Shown here: piece after piece, positions 11,601-21,065 of the stretch
How positions within the stretch are numbered: position 1 is the first letter of the stretch
Layout: every line of letters starts with the position of its first letter
Assembly (NCBI RefSeq): GCF_902806685.2
Contig: NC_048542.1
Location: forward strand, 1,410,533-1,474,532
Direction: 5' to 3'
DNA from: Maniola hyperantus
Lineage: Eukaryota; Arthropoda; Insecta; Lepidoptera; Nymphalidae
Length of the DNA: 64,000 nucleotides
The notes under the pieces: model-generated
The model's input: the letters and a program-made list of their open reading frames with translations, nothing else
What the model was told of the DNA's origin: nothing
Databases searched by the model: none
Made by a program: the position numbers and the translations under genes

Positions 11601-13387
11601 TGCAGGTAAAGTGACGCTGTACAAAATAGACAAACACGTGGACATATCCAAGGGGCCCATGATCAGCAACACGGGGCAACTCGGCAAAGTGGCTGTCACA
11701 ACTGTCCACAAACTCGCTGGTGAGTTCTATTTTATTGCAGGTAAAGTGACGCTGTACAAAATAGAGAAACACGTGGACATATCCAAGGGGCCCATGATCA
11801 GCAACACGGGGCAGATTGGCAAAGTGGCTGTCACAGCTGTCCACAAACTCGCTGGTGACTAGTATTTTAAGGGGATAAATTAGGGGTTTGAAATTGGTGT
11901 AGTCCACGCGGATGAAGTCGCAGGCATAAGCTAGTACGGCTAAAGTATTTTAAGGATTATAAGTCCCACAAATTGCTATTGCGCTGGAACCATGTCTCAT
12001 GAACATCGAAATGACATCATTTTGACGTCAGCCGACATAAAAATATACCTACCATCAGCTCGAAACTTCAGTCTAGTGCTGACGTCACTAAAATGGCGAA
12101 CACGCGAATTAGCAATTTGCGAGACTTATAAGTACCGTGAATGTGGAGCAAATGCGCGTAGTCGATTTTCTTTGGCGGACCAATCTGGCGCGAGCTTTAT
12201 ACCGCACGGGAAGACGCGATTGGTTGATCAGTCGCCCCTAGGCATAGCGCCCACTTGTTTATTTTTATTTTATTTGTTTTTTGCAATCAACAGCGATATA
12301 TACAATATAATTTTACATAATAACAGACTGAAAATAAGGCCAAATAGGATTACAATTTTTTACAGATTACTTAAATAGATATTAAATATAAATTTATAAC
12401 AGTACGTTTGATAATTTAAACAAGCTTTACAATAATATAATAATATGAAAATATAAAAGTCAATTAACTAGTAAAAATACCACACTACGCTGCTTTTTAC
12501 TCAAGTTGTTTGCTGGTCACTGACCACTGTAGTATTCTGTGCTTTTGTTAACCAAAAACCGGCCAAGTGCAGACTTATAAAAAAATATTTTTTGCAGGTT
12601 CAAGTGAGAGTGAAGTGAAGCAGCTGTACAGGTTTCAAGGCGTGGCGCTACCCATCGGAGTGATACTGAACCATTTCGCCTTCTCCATACTCATCGAGAG
12701 AGCTAAGAAATTGGTAAATATGTTTATCTTACTGATAACTACTGGCGAAACCTCTCCGTTACTGGCGAAACTTCAAAGTCTTGTTCACCGCCGCAAGGTT
12801 GCCGGCTTATTGGTGTTTTATATATACTAATAAAAAAAACCGGCCAAGTGTCAGGCTCGCCCAACGAGAGTTCCGTACTACAGGCGTATTTTTTCGACAT
12901 TTTGCGACGATAATTCAAAAACTATGATGCATAAAAATAAATAAAAATCTGTTTTAGAATGCACAGGTGAAGACCTTTCATATGATACCCCACTTGATGT
13001 AGTTATCTTACTTCGAAAATTGAAAATACGAATTATTAGTTCTTGACCACATTTTTTTTTTTTTGTGTGATATAACCACAAATTCACGGTTTTCAAATTT
13101 TTCACCTTATGTCTGCTACCTACCTGCCAAATTTCATGATCCTAGGTCAACGGGAAGTACCCCGTAGGTTTCTTGACAGACAGACAGACTCTACAAGTGA
13201 GTACAACTAAAATGTCCCATTGGCACCCTAGGTACGGAACCCTGAAAAGAAAAGAAACCCGATTTTTGGAATAATTTGTTTAAATAATTGTTTTTTCTTA
13301 ATTTTATTGCAGAACTCAGCGCGATCGCCAATTCATCCGATCGTCGATACGAGGGAACCTCAAGAAAGCGTCGCTGCTAGAGCATAA
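8635..13387 (+). CDS. MRPL39: Mitochondrial ribosomal protein L39
   Basis: Coding exons read from splice sites and frame: 8635-8707, 8784-8963, 9042-9142, 9614-9755, 10316-10534, 11201-11314 (first of five copies), 12598-12713 and 13313-13387. All junctions keep phase. With one copy of exon 6 the protein has 339 residues, matching the family length of about 335-340. The N-terminus, rich in Lys, Ser and Leu and ending near IRCLST, looks like a mitochondrial targeting peptide. The downstream residues 'EEAVERRNHLFLLEKKRQLE' and the SYN-like central part are those of mL39, which is related to the N-terminal part of threonyl-tRNA synthetase and belongs to the large mitoribosomal subunit. Exon 6 (residues 239-276) is tandemly duplicated; see 11201-11854. 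Retrotransposon and repeat copies sit in introns 3 to 7. Confidence 0.93.
9245..9450 (-). repeat. Interspersed repeat B in MRPL39 intron 3
   Basis: A nearly complete reverse copy with the (GTCT)n start and 'GGACGAAGTTGC' end. It lies wholly inside the intron between 9142 and 9614. Confidence 0.7.
9870..10205 (+). mobile_element. Truncated non-LTR retrotransposon (RT C-terminal tail) in MRPL39 intron 4
   Basis: Reading the plus strand across frameshifts gives FYNRTARHR, then CTSTVRCARSFF, then a 'NMGLFKGRTNKFLKGRQRIG' block. This is the tail that follows reverse transcriptase in Jockey/CR1-like elements of insects. Related copies are at 41405-41800 (-) and 49995-50215 (-). It is 5'-truncated and inactive. 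Confidence 0.65.
10557..10686 (+). mobile_element. MITE family I, copy 1 (upstream of exon array)
   Basis: Begins 'TATAAGTCCCGCAAATCGC' and ends with 'ACGGGGCTTATAA', a degenerate inverted end. It shares 'GTGACGTCAGCACTAGACTG' in reverse with the copy at 11958-12132. No coding capacity. Confidence 0.5.
10690..11060 (+). repeat. Interspersed repeat C in MRPL39 intron 5
   Basis: Repeat C in this window starts 'CCGGCCAAGTGCGAGTCAGG', has an 'ATGCATAAAAATAAATAAAA' stretch, a (GACA)n run and ends with 'GGTTCCGT' palindromic text. This copy is diverged. It lies just 5' of the MRPL39 exon array. Confidence 0.6.
11201..11854 (+). repeat. Five tandem 135-bp copies of MRPL39 exon 6
   Basis: The 114-bp exon occurs at 11201-11314, 11336-11449, 11471-11584, 11606-11719 and 11741-11854. 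The spacers are exactly 21 nt and read GTGAGT plus TATTTTATTGCAG. Each spacer therefore has a donor and an acceptor, but 21 nt is well below any usual insect intron. The period of 135 is a multiple of three, and neither exon nor spacer contains a stop, so read-through adds 45 residues per copy, with EFYFIA from each spacer. The last donor is altered to GTGACT and is followed by an in-frame TAG. Copies 2 and 3 are identical. Copy 4 has I>L, A>T and T>A changes, and copy 5 has D>E and T>A. Confidence 0.95.
11868..11935 (-). repeat. Repeat A fragment abutting the exon array
   Basis: The text 'GTAGTCCACGCGGATGAAGT' is the reverse end of repeat A. It starts about 14 bp after the last exon copy. 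It may mark a breakpoint related to the expansion, but that is only inference. Confidence 0.6.
11958..12132. mobile_element. MITE family I, copy 2 (downstream of exon array)
   Basis: Terminal inverted repeats are visible as 'TTATAAGTCCCACAAATTGC' at the left and 'GCAATTTGCGAGACTTATAA' at the right. No coding capacity. Together with copy 1 it brackets the MRPL39 exon array. Confidence 0.6.
12839..13245 (+). repeat. Interspersed repeat C in MRPL39 intron 7
   Basis: A near-complete copy from 'CCGGCCAAGTGTCAGGCTCG' to the palindromic 'GGTACGGAACCCTGAAAA' end. A further short 'CCGGCCAAGTGCAG' fragment lies at 12558-12572, only 25 bp upstream of MRPL39 exon 7. Confidence 0.7.
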
Positions 13388-13454
13388 CAGATAACTTTAT
13401 GTATAAGTAGTATTTTTATTTAGGTACTGTATTATGATAAGAATTTAATTTAGA

Positions 13455-13460
13455 AATAAA
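13455..13460 (+). promoter_or_regulatory. Polyadenylation signal AATAAA for MRPL39
   Basis: AATAAA lies about 70 nt after the MRPL39 stop, with T-rich text just downstream. This fits the 3' end of the transcript. Confidence 0.6.
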
Positions 13461-13574
13461 ACAATTTCAATATTAACGTCTCGTTTTTCTTCAACACCTT
13501 TTTTGGGTTCCGTACCTCAAAAGGATAAAAGGAACCCTTATAGATTCACTTTGATTTTTTTAATTTATAGACAA

Positions 13575-13865
13575 GACCTTGGCTGCAATCAGACCTGGTG
13601 GCAAGTGATGATGCAGCCTAAGATGGAACGCGTTTGACTAGAAGATGCCTATTCACTCTTGACTTCAAGGTACCCATATTATAATTGGAGGGGAAAACTG
13701 ATGCTGGAAGGGTGTTCCAAATCTTAGCGGTTCGGATCAGAAATGAGGAGGCAAATCGCTTCGTACGTATCCGTGGAATTTCGACTACGTACGGGTGCAG
13801 ACCTTGGCGATGCCTTGCGGTACGATAGTAGAAAGGTGACGAAGGAACCAGGAATGTGTGTCATC
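13575..13865 (-). mobile_element. Non-LTR retrotransposon RT C-terminal remnant
   Basis: On the minus strand this is the same remnant as 57010-57270 (+), with the 'FLIRTAKIW' and 'NYNMGTFKTRVNRH' type tail of an insect non-LTR reverse transcriptase. A fragment of repeat C (13500-13560) sits before it and a SINE-1 head fragment (13955-14030, -) after it. Confidence 0.6.
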
Positions 13866-14544
13866 ATATAACCTTTTTTTCTTTTTAGCACCTAATCTTC
13901 ACTATCCAGGACGCTCGAGTAAATCCCTATTTAGCATCTTTGGTTCTACTATAACTCCGAAAAGTTAGAGGTGCGTGATCGAACCCCCGACCTCCGATTA
14001 GAAGGCGGACGTCCTAAGCACTAGGCAAAAATAAAATGCATTCATTGATTTTCTATGATTTATTTCATTCAACGCTAATAAAATGCGATTAGAATAAAAT
14101 TACATTATTATACAATAGTATTTACATTGACATTTTAACTACATAAAAATGTATAGTTATAATAATTATGTCCATAAATAATTTCTAAGTTTAAAGTGCA
14201 AGTGTGAAGCCTGTGGAGTTCTTTAGGGCTCCGTACCGAAATTAATTAAAATAAATAAATAAATAAATAATCATTTATGAATACTAAAATGTCCCACGTA
14301 ACGTAGTAATAGGTCCCAATAGGACTTATTACTTATACTATTTATATTTTAATAGGTCCCGTTGGCGCCCCTATTATTATTAAACAATTATTAAACCCCC
14401 ACAGTCCGTCCGTCCGTTTGTCAGCGGGCTGTATGTTGTTAACGGTAACAAGTAGAGAGTTGAAATTTTTACCGAATGTGTATTTTTATTGCGGCTATAA
14501 CAACAAATGATAAATTTAAAAAGTGCTATTCCTTATACGATAAC
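13866..14544. other. Intergenic region between MRPL39 and WDR70, repeat fragments only
   Basis: Holds a SINE-1 head in reverse (about 13955-14030) and a fragment of a (GTCC)n-containing repeat (about 14400-14480) also seen near 38780 and 55515. No gene is seen. Confidence 0.5.
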
Positions 14545-14755
14545 TAGTTTATGCTTACGACTTCGCCCGCGTGGACTACACAAATTTCAAACCCATATTT
14601 CACCCCCTTAGGGGTTGAATTTTCAAAGATCCTTAGCGGATGCCTACGTCATTATATCTATCTGCATTTAAAATTTCAGGCCGATCCGTCCAGTAGTTTG
14701 CGCTGCGCGTTGATAAATCAGTCAGTCAGTCGCCTTTTCCTTTTATGTATTTAGA
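14545..14755 (+). repeat. Interspersed repeat A
   Basis: A complete forward copy ending 'CAGTCAGTCGCCTTTTCC', just downstream of the WDR70 stop codon and possibly in its 3' UTR. Confidence 0.75.
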
Positions 14756-14811
14756 TACGGAATCCATCGTGTGCGAGTCCGCCTCGCACTTGATGGATTT
14801 TTATAATTTTT

Positions 14812-17800
14812 TCAACCGTCCGTCTTTGGTTTCTTAGCATCGGAAGGTCCATCTTCACCATCCTGAAAAATAGGTTTCGGCTGAGTCTTCTTATAAGCCG
14901 GAGCAACCCAGAACGGGTTTTCCTCTGCGTCCTTTGCATACTTCAGGATGGCCTCTCTCGGATCCTGGTCATCATCAACTCTCTTACTCAGACCAAGGTT
15001 CCTTATTACAAAGGAACTTAAGGTACTGCCTGACGCAGCGACTCTGCCTCCTTGACCTGATGTGATCGGCAAGTCTGGGCGTCTGGACTTCATAGGGTCA
15101 AGTCTGTCCTTCTCCATTTTCTTCTTACTAGTCCGTAGCTTCTCTTGTCTGAACAATGGTAATGCATGTGGGGTTATTATTTGCTGTGAACTGACAACCT
15201 CCATAGATTGTTTCTTTCTATGAGTTTTGACTATACACAGTTTGGCTCCACGTAAACTCTTTTTGTTGTCATAATAACACTTGGCTATACCGTTCCCACA
15301 TCCAACGAAAATCTGGTTTAGTTTCGCATGCCATACCCCTTTAATGACATGGGATTTAGTCACTTCTATATCCGTGACGGGTTCAAACGTTTTCGCGTTG
15401 AAAAATCTCAATCTACCCACATTTTGATCCCTTTGTAAGGATTCCCCCGTGAAAACCATAGAATCGTCCGGACTAAAACTGCAATCAGTTTGCTCGTACC
15501 TCGAGAAAAGATCACCGAAAACGTTTAAAGGTTTCTTGAAGTTTCTTAAATCCCAGATTTTGAGCGTATCGTCATTTCCTCGACTCACTAGATTTGAGCC
15601 GAGATATGAGAAGGATATACACGAAATTTCGGATTGTTTTTGATGCGCGTCCCGCAAAGTTACTGTTGTGTTGACAAAATTTTTTCTGTGATCCCACATT
15701 TGTATGGAGCCGTCGAAGCATCCGCAAGCAACGGTGTTGCCATCTCGGGAAAAGGCGCAGGAAGTTGGGTTGGTTTTGAGGCCGCCTTGTTGTCTTGGTT
15801 TGATGACGTGTTTGTGTTGTTTAGGGTTCTCCGTGAGCCAGAGGCGCAGGGTTCCGTCCTGGGAACACGTCATGAACTCTTCTCGGATGTGCGGATGCCA
15901 GCATCCGCTGTTCAGTGTTGCAGTGTGGCCTTTGGTTCTGTAAAAATTTATAAACAACATTGCAAGAACAGGATTTACAGTGTACAGAAAAGGAATAGAA
16001 TCAAAAGGAATATAAGGAACCCTTGTAGGATCACTTTGTTTTCCGTCTCCGATCCGTCCGTCCGTCAAGATCCGTCGTGTCTGTCAAAAAAACCTATACC
16101 TACCTGGCCATATCAGTAATGTACTGGTCCCCCTTGACACACTCCAGCACCTCGAAGCCGTCCCTGTCCAGCACCTTGGCCTGCGCTGCACCGCTGACTA
16201 CCAAGATGGAATCCCCCGTGGCGGAGTACTGCAGGGCCTTGATTGGATGGTTCTCGCAGGGCTGCAGCGTGCGGAAGGATCGCATTGATGCGTCCATACC
16301 TGAAACAATTTAAGAATGGATTGGCTGGTAAAGCAACATCATCATTAACGTCAACTCTTCGCCAGCGCACTACTGAATATGGGCCTCCTCTCAGAATGAG
16401 AAGGGTTTAGACCATAGTCCACCATTTCCGGTGGGAGGTTACATCACACAAAAAAAAACGGCCAAGTGCAAGTCAGGCTCGCGCAACGATGGTTCCGTAA
16501 TTCAGTCGTATTTTTTCGACATTTTGCACGATAATTAAAAAACTATGATGCGTAAAAATAAATAAAAATCGGTTTTAGAATCCACAGGTGAAGTCCTTTC
16601 ATATCATACCCCACTTGATATAGTTTTCTTACTTCGAAAATTGAAAATACTAATTATTAGAATAGAATAGAATAGAATAGAATGTTTTTTTATTCATGTA
16701 AACTTAGTGCTTATGAATAGTCAGGTAGTTTTAATTTACCACTGGTTCGGAATGCCGTTCCTACTGTCTTAGGTTATGACCACAATTTAATTTTTTTTGT
16801 ACCTATGATGTAACCACAAATTCACAGATTTTTCCCCTAATGCCAGCTATAAGACCTACCTACCTGCCAAATTTCATGATTCTAGGTCAACGGGAAGTAC
16901 CCTGTAGGTTTCTTCACAGACAGACAGAGAACAAAGTGATCCTATAAGGGTTCCGTTTTTCCTTTTGAGATACGGAACCCTAAAAGAGACAAAATTTTGT
17001 TAGATAACACTGAATTTAGCAGCTAGATGAAGTCTTACCAGCAAAGTCCCAGAAGGACACCTCGTAGTCCACAGAGCCAGTCGCCAGCCTGGCACCAGAG
17101 GGGTCCACGGCCAGAGCCACCACTGCTTTTGTGCCGTGACGCATTTCAACCTGACAAACATGAATTTATTATTAATTACTAGCGTAGGAGAACCAGAGTG
17201 ACCGACAGCCCAATGAATTAGACAGCTGAAGTGGCAGTGGGCAGCCCACGTCTGCCGCAGAACCGATGGCCGATGGGGCAGACGTGTTCTGGAGTGGAGA
17301 CCGCGTATCAGCAAGCGCAGTGTGGGACGACCTCCAACCCGCTGGACTGACGACCTTAAGAAGATAGCGGGAAGTGGGTGGATGAGGAAGGCGGAGGATC
17401 GTGTGTGGTGGCATGCTCTTGGGAAGGCCTATGTCCAGCAGTGGACGCAAACAGGCTGATTGATTGATTGATTACTAGCTGATGCCCGCGACTTCATACG
17501 TGTGGATTTACATTTTTCAAAATCCCGCGGGAACTCTTTGATTTTACGGGATAAAAAGTAGCCTATGTGTTAATCCAGGGTATAATCTATCTCCATTCCA
17601 AATTTCATCCAAATCCATTCAGCCGGTTTTGTGTGATTGAGTAACAAACATCCAAACATCCACACTTTCACATTTATAATATTAAGTAGCATTTCTTGTA
17701 CAATGGTACAGAACCTTTAGTGTAAGAGTCTGACTAGCTCTTGACTAGTTTTTTTCTTTCTGTAAACCAGGTGATTTTTCAAAAAATCAAATTGCTGAAA

Positions 17801-19318
17801 AAAAATCTTAAAGTCTATAATTGGTGATTTGAGCTAACCTCATGTGTATTAGGTATTCGTTTCTCCAAGCTCAGGTCCTCATCATCAGAACCGCTCAATT
17901 CATCATAACTGTCTCCATCACTTTTTGTATCATCATTTTTACCATCGTTACTTTTTACTTTATCAGGATCTTTTGCCAACAGAGTTGAGGGTATAGGGGG
18001 CCCTATCAAGTCATCATCATCATCATCACTTGATTCATCACCGGATTTATCATTTCTTGTTGATTTTGGTGGTAAAGGACCTATGATATCATCTTTTTGT
18101 TCAAGTTTCTTGTCAGAACTTTTTTCAGTTAAACTTTCTTCCATCTTCTTTTTGCTCACTTCGTGGGCAGTTTTTCTTGCTTGTTCTATCATTTCTTCAA
18201 CATTAAAGTTCTTTGCTTTCTTGCCAAAGTTTCTAATGCCCATCACCTAAAATAAATAAACAAATAAGTAAATTAAAATAGCCACACACTTCATCTATAG
18301 CAAATAAATTATGTTTAGAAATACCATCAGAATTTTGTCTATGCGAATTGTGGAATTTATAAAAATCATTTTATTGTGGGTGTGTACATCGTGGAAAAAA
18401 CCTATATATGCAAAATCTCAGACAGTTTTAAACACCTGAAGTCTCTGGCATCAGTAACTAACTGATCTTTAAAAAGTTTACTTCAGGTGTTTAAAAAGCA
18501 TCTAGCACTATCCAGGTTTTTTAACTATACCCATGCATAAATCACAACCTATAGCTTTGTTGCAACGTGATTGAACGGTAAACCAATAAACAAACACACT
18601 TTTGCATCTATAATTATAGGTAGTGTTATTTTTACTAGATTTTTTTTACTAGTTGATGCCCATAATCTGCCAGCTGGATTTAGGTTTTTAAAAATCCTAT
18701 GTGAAGAAACTCTTCGAAGTTGCAGGGTTAAAAATAACCCATGTCTGTCCCAACTACATGTATTGGGATGCAAGCTATACCTGTACCAAATATCGCTAAA
18801 ATCGATTAAACGAATGCGCCGTAAAAAGGACAGACACAATCACATAAGTATACTTATAATACTAGCCCCGGCGAACGTCGTACCGCCTAACAGTCGATTC
18901 TTTTTCAGGATTTTAAAAAAATATTTCTCTCCTCAAGAACCATCCTCGTACTTCAAGGAATATTATGAAAAAAGAATTAGCGAAATCAGTTCAGCTGTTC
19001 TCGAGATTTGCGATCAGCAACACATTCAACGATTCATTTTTGTATATAGAGATTAGTATAGATAAACTAGCTAATGTCTGGCATGCTTTTTAGCAATCTA
19101 TCTAAAGAAAATCTTTGGTAAAATTAATAAATTACTTGGTGGACATGTTGGCTTTCCAAGTCGTCTGCAATTTCCTCAATATCCTTCTGTTCCTGGATCG
19201 GCGTACGTCCGAACGTGCCGAAACCTGACGTAGATTCATCCTTGTTTTCATCTAAGCTGCCTTTGGTAAAATTAAAGCTAATTTTACCGAAAGATATTGG
19301 TTTTGTTTTCTTGCTCAT
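14812..19318 (-). CDS. WDR70: WD repeat-containing protein 70 (gastrulation defective 1 homologue)
   Basis: Minus-strand exons: 19136-19318, 17839-18246, 17039-17150, 16104-16299 and 14812-15937. Phases agree at all four junctions and give 674 residues, close to the roughly 650 of vertebrate WDR70. Residues 1-197 are charged and low in complexity, with an Asp run encoded near 18015. WD40 repeats follow (SVDYEVSFWDF, DGTLRLW, DGSIQMWD, DDTLKIWDLR), with family signatures 'DRDGFEVLECVKGDQYI', 'NQIFVGCGNGIAKCYYD' and 'GTLSSFVIRNLGL'-type text (here SGSTLSSFVIRNLGL), then 'DPREAILKYAKDAEENPFWV'. WDR70 is a nuclear protein linked in other animals and yeast to histone H2B ubiquitination and DNA-end resection; its role in this organism is inferred. 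The first intron donor of exon 2 (GTTAGC) is weak. It is divergent from the protease gene at 21066. Confidence 0.93.
16450..16985 (+). repeat. Repeat C interrupted by a retrotransposon 3' end, in a WDR70 intron
   Basis: Repeat C text runs to 'ACTAATTATTA' at about 16660 and resumes at 'TGACCACAATTTAA' at about 16778. Between them are five ATAGA units and about 100 bp resembling a non-LTR 3' end. The unit array would be the tail of an element inserted on the minus strand. A SINE-1 fragment in reverse precedes it at 16358-16440. Confidence 0.6.
17190..17475 (+). mobile_element. RTE-clade retrotransposon 3' end with TGAT tail, in a WDR70 intron
   Basis: The plus strand reads WQWAAHVCR, then VLEWRPR, KRSVGRPPTRWTDDLKKIAG and AYVQQW. 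This is the conserved C-terminus of RTE-type endonuclease/RT proteins. It is followed by a stop and a (TGAT)n tail typical of RTE elements. It is 5'-truncated to under 300 bp and sits in the intron between WDR70 exons 2 and 3, opposite to the gene. Confidence 0.75.
17476..17690 (+). repeat. Interspersed repeat B
   Basis: A complete forward copy immediately after the RTE tail, ending 'CATTTATAATATTAAGTAGC'. Confidence 0.7.
18645..19060 (+). repeat. Repeat B copy followed by repeat D, in WDR70 intron 1
   Basis: 18645-18850 is a diverged repeat B. 18863-19060 is repeat D, which has 'CGTACCGCCTAACAGTCGAT' and 'AAGAACCATCCTCGTACTTC'. Repeat D is also found at 52755-53110, where a small RTE unit has inserted into it. 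Confidence 0.6.
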
Positions 19319-19703
19319 TTTGAATAGGTGGATTAGTAAAGTTTGGGTCGAATTTTGGGCACTAATATGGTTCTAGACTCTGGTCGTTTTTATACACCAG
19401 TTAGTTAAATTATTACGATTTTTGCAATTATTTTAATGAAAGACTTGAACACACAGATTTATTTGTAGTTTGTACCATTGTTTTCTAATTTTCAAAAACT
19501 TCAAAGATGATAACCTCCTTGACATTGACAATGATATACAAGAACCATCCTACTCTATGACAATAACTGTCAACTGTCAAAAGGTTTCTTTTGGATCCAT
19601 CGAGTACCTCACCGACCAGAAATAAAAGGAGTACCTACCTACCTAGTACTTAGAAATTCTTTGTTTGGATCTTGGATCCACGGATAGCCTGTGCTTGAAT
19701 CTT

Positions 19704-20925
19704 ATGCCGGCTTCAGACAGTCGGCCAACAAGCCAACACTCCAACAACCACACACGTCAACAGTGTGGAGACGAGAGACGATCAAAACAGAAGGGGACAG
19801 CATGACAACCCACAAGAGGGTGGCGTTAGTTCCAATTTTCGCCAAGTGTCAAAAAAGCCTTGTCGCACTGTGACAATATTTTTTTTTTTTTTTTTTTTCA
19901 TTTATTTGGATCACTAACAGCTAATCATATACATCAAATACAAATTTAACAATACAAAAGTTTTAAGATAATATGACGAGCTAATTAAAAGTAATCACCG
20001 CATGCGAATGTGTCAGGTAATTTTACTACTAAAAAAAAGTTACTTAATTAAAAAATAATAATAATATAAATAATATAAATAAATAATAAACTAATAAACA
20101 AATGTAGGTAAGCAGTTCACATGGCATCAAGTAAATTACTATGGCAATTCACTTAATGCCATATGAACTGAATTCCGGAATTTAACCAGTGAGTCCGCGT
20201 GTATGTCTAGCACATTGAGCTTATTATAAAGTTGACTTATTCTAGGGATTGGCGAGTTAGCACCCATAACTGTTGAGCGTCGAGGAAAAGATAAAGAAGA
20301 ATTTAAAGGTTTTCTAGGATATTTCGAAGGAACCCTTAATTTAAAGCTATTTGAAAGAGAAGAACAATCTATTTTGTTGTTGAAAATCTTAAATAAAAAT
20401 ATGAGATCGAGTTTTGTTCTACGAGTTTCTAAGGATTCCATATTAAAGAAATTTAGTCTGCTATTATAACTTCTTAGGTTTTTTACTTTTCCAGCCGCAA
20501 ACGTAAGATGCCAAAGAAAGCGCTTTTGCACTCGCTCAATCCTAAGCATATGTGTAGCATAGTGAGGCCGCCAAACAACACTGCAATATTCTAAAGTGCT
20601 AAGTACTAACGCCTATAAAACAATATACGTATAATAATAAAAAATATCCAAATAGGTACATGGCGCGAAATAATTTGCAGCTGAAGTTGGAGCGTATGTA
20701 CACGTCTGTCTCGCCTCGCCTGAGTGAAGCGACCGCAATGATGTGTGGAGGGTCTGTTCGTGTGAGTTGGTCTCCTTTGATCTGGGCACGATTTACCGCC
20801 ATCCGAGCGACCACGCGCCAACACGAGCCAACATCGTCAAACATATTGTACGAACTATCAATCCACACGTGGAAGGCTGGACGAGCAGTTCGAGTGTTGG
20901 CCGACTGTCTGGAGTCGGCACTACC
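19704..20925. mobile_element. MITE with termini CTTCAGACAGTCGGCCAACA, split by a retrotransposon
   Basis: The left end has 'CTTCAGACAGTCGGCCAACA'. The right end has 'GTGTTGGCCGACTGTCTGGA', its near-perfect inverse. The interior holds a MITE G end and a retrotransposon at 19880-20619. The right-hand part is GC-richer than its surroundings but codes for nothing I recognise. It occupies the divergent promoter region between WDR70 and the protease. Confidence 0.6.
19880..20619 (-). mobile_element. 5'-truncated non-LTR retrotransposon with 7-bp target duplication
   Basis: The minus strand encodes about 136 residues with 'RIERVQKRFL', 'RRTKLDLIFLFKIFNN' and 'RRSTVMGANSPIPRISQLYN'. This is the region that follows reverse transcriptase in insect non-LTR elements of the Jockey/CR1 type. 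The poly(A) end appears as a T run at 19880-19900. The flanking heptamer ACAATAT occurs at 19873-19879 and 20620-20626, so both insertion boundaries are readable. Confidence 0.8.
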
Positions 20926-21065
20926 AGATTTTGTAGATTCATGTTGATGTTGAAGTGTCATTGATTGTCATGTTTTGTGACGTTTGTGACATGCTAGTTT
21001 TATTTAATTTGTCAATGTCATTCTCATATTCTCATTTGTGTAGTGGATGTGGGTGGTCGTTCGAA

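Noticed and set aside
11201..11854. Regular spacing suggesting a CRISPR-like or satellite array
   Set aside because: The repeated unit is a coding exon with splice sites and the host is an animal genome. Units are 114 bp with 21-bp identical spacers, the opposite of variable CRISPR spacers.
11164..11907. A 247-codon open frame on the minus strand across the exon array
   Set aside because: It is the shadow of a 135-bp repeat whose period is divisible by three. The antisense text has no homology I can name, and the plus strand is clearly MRPL39 coding.
15634..16119. 161-codon plus-strand frame in the WDR70 region
   Set aside because: It overlaps the WDR70 WD40-coding exon on the opposite strand and spans its intron; there is no independent support.
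20139..20549. 136-codon frame as a possible host gene upstream of the protease
   Set aside because: It is the post-RT region of a truncated non-LTR element with a 7-bp target duplication.
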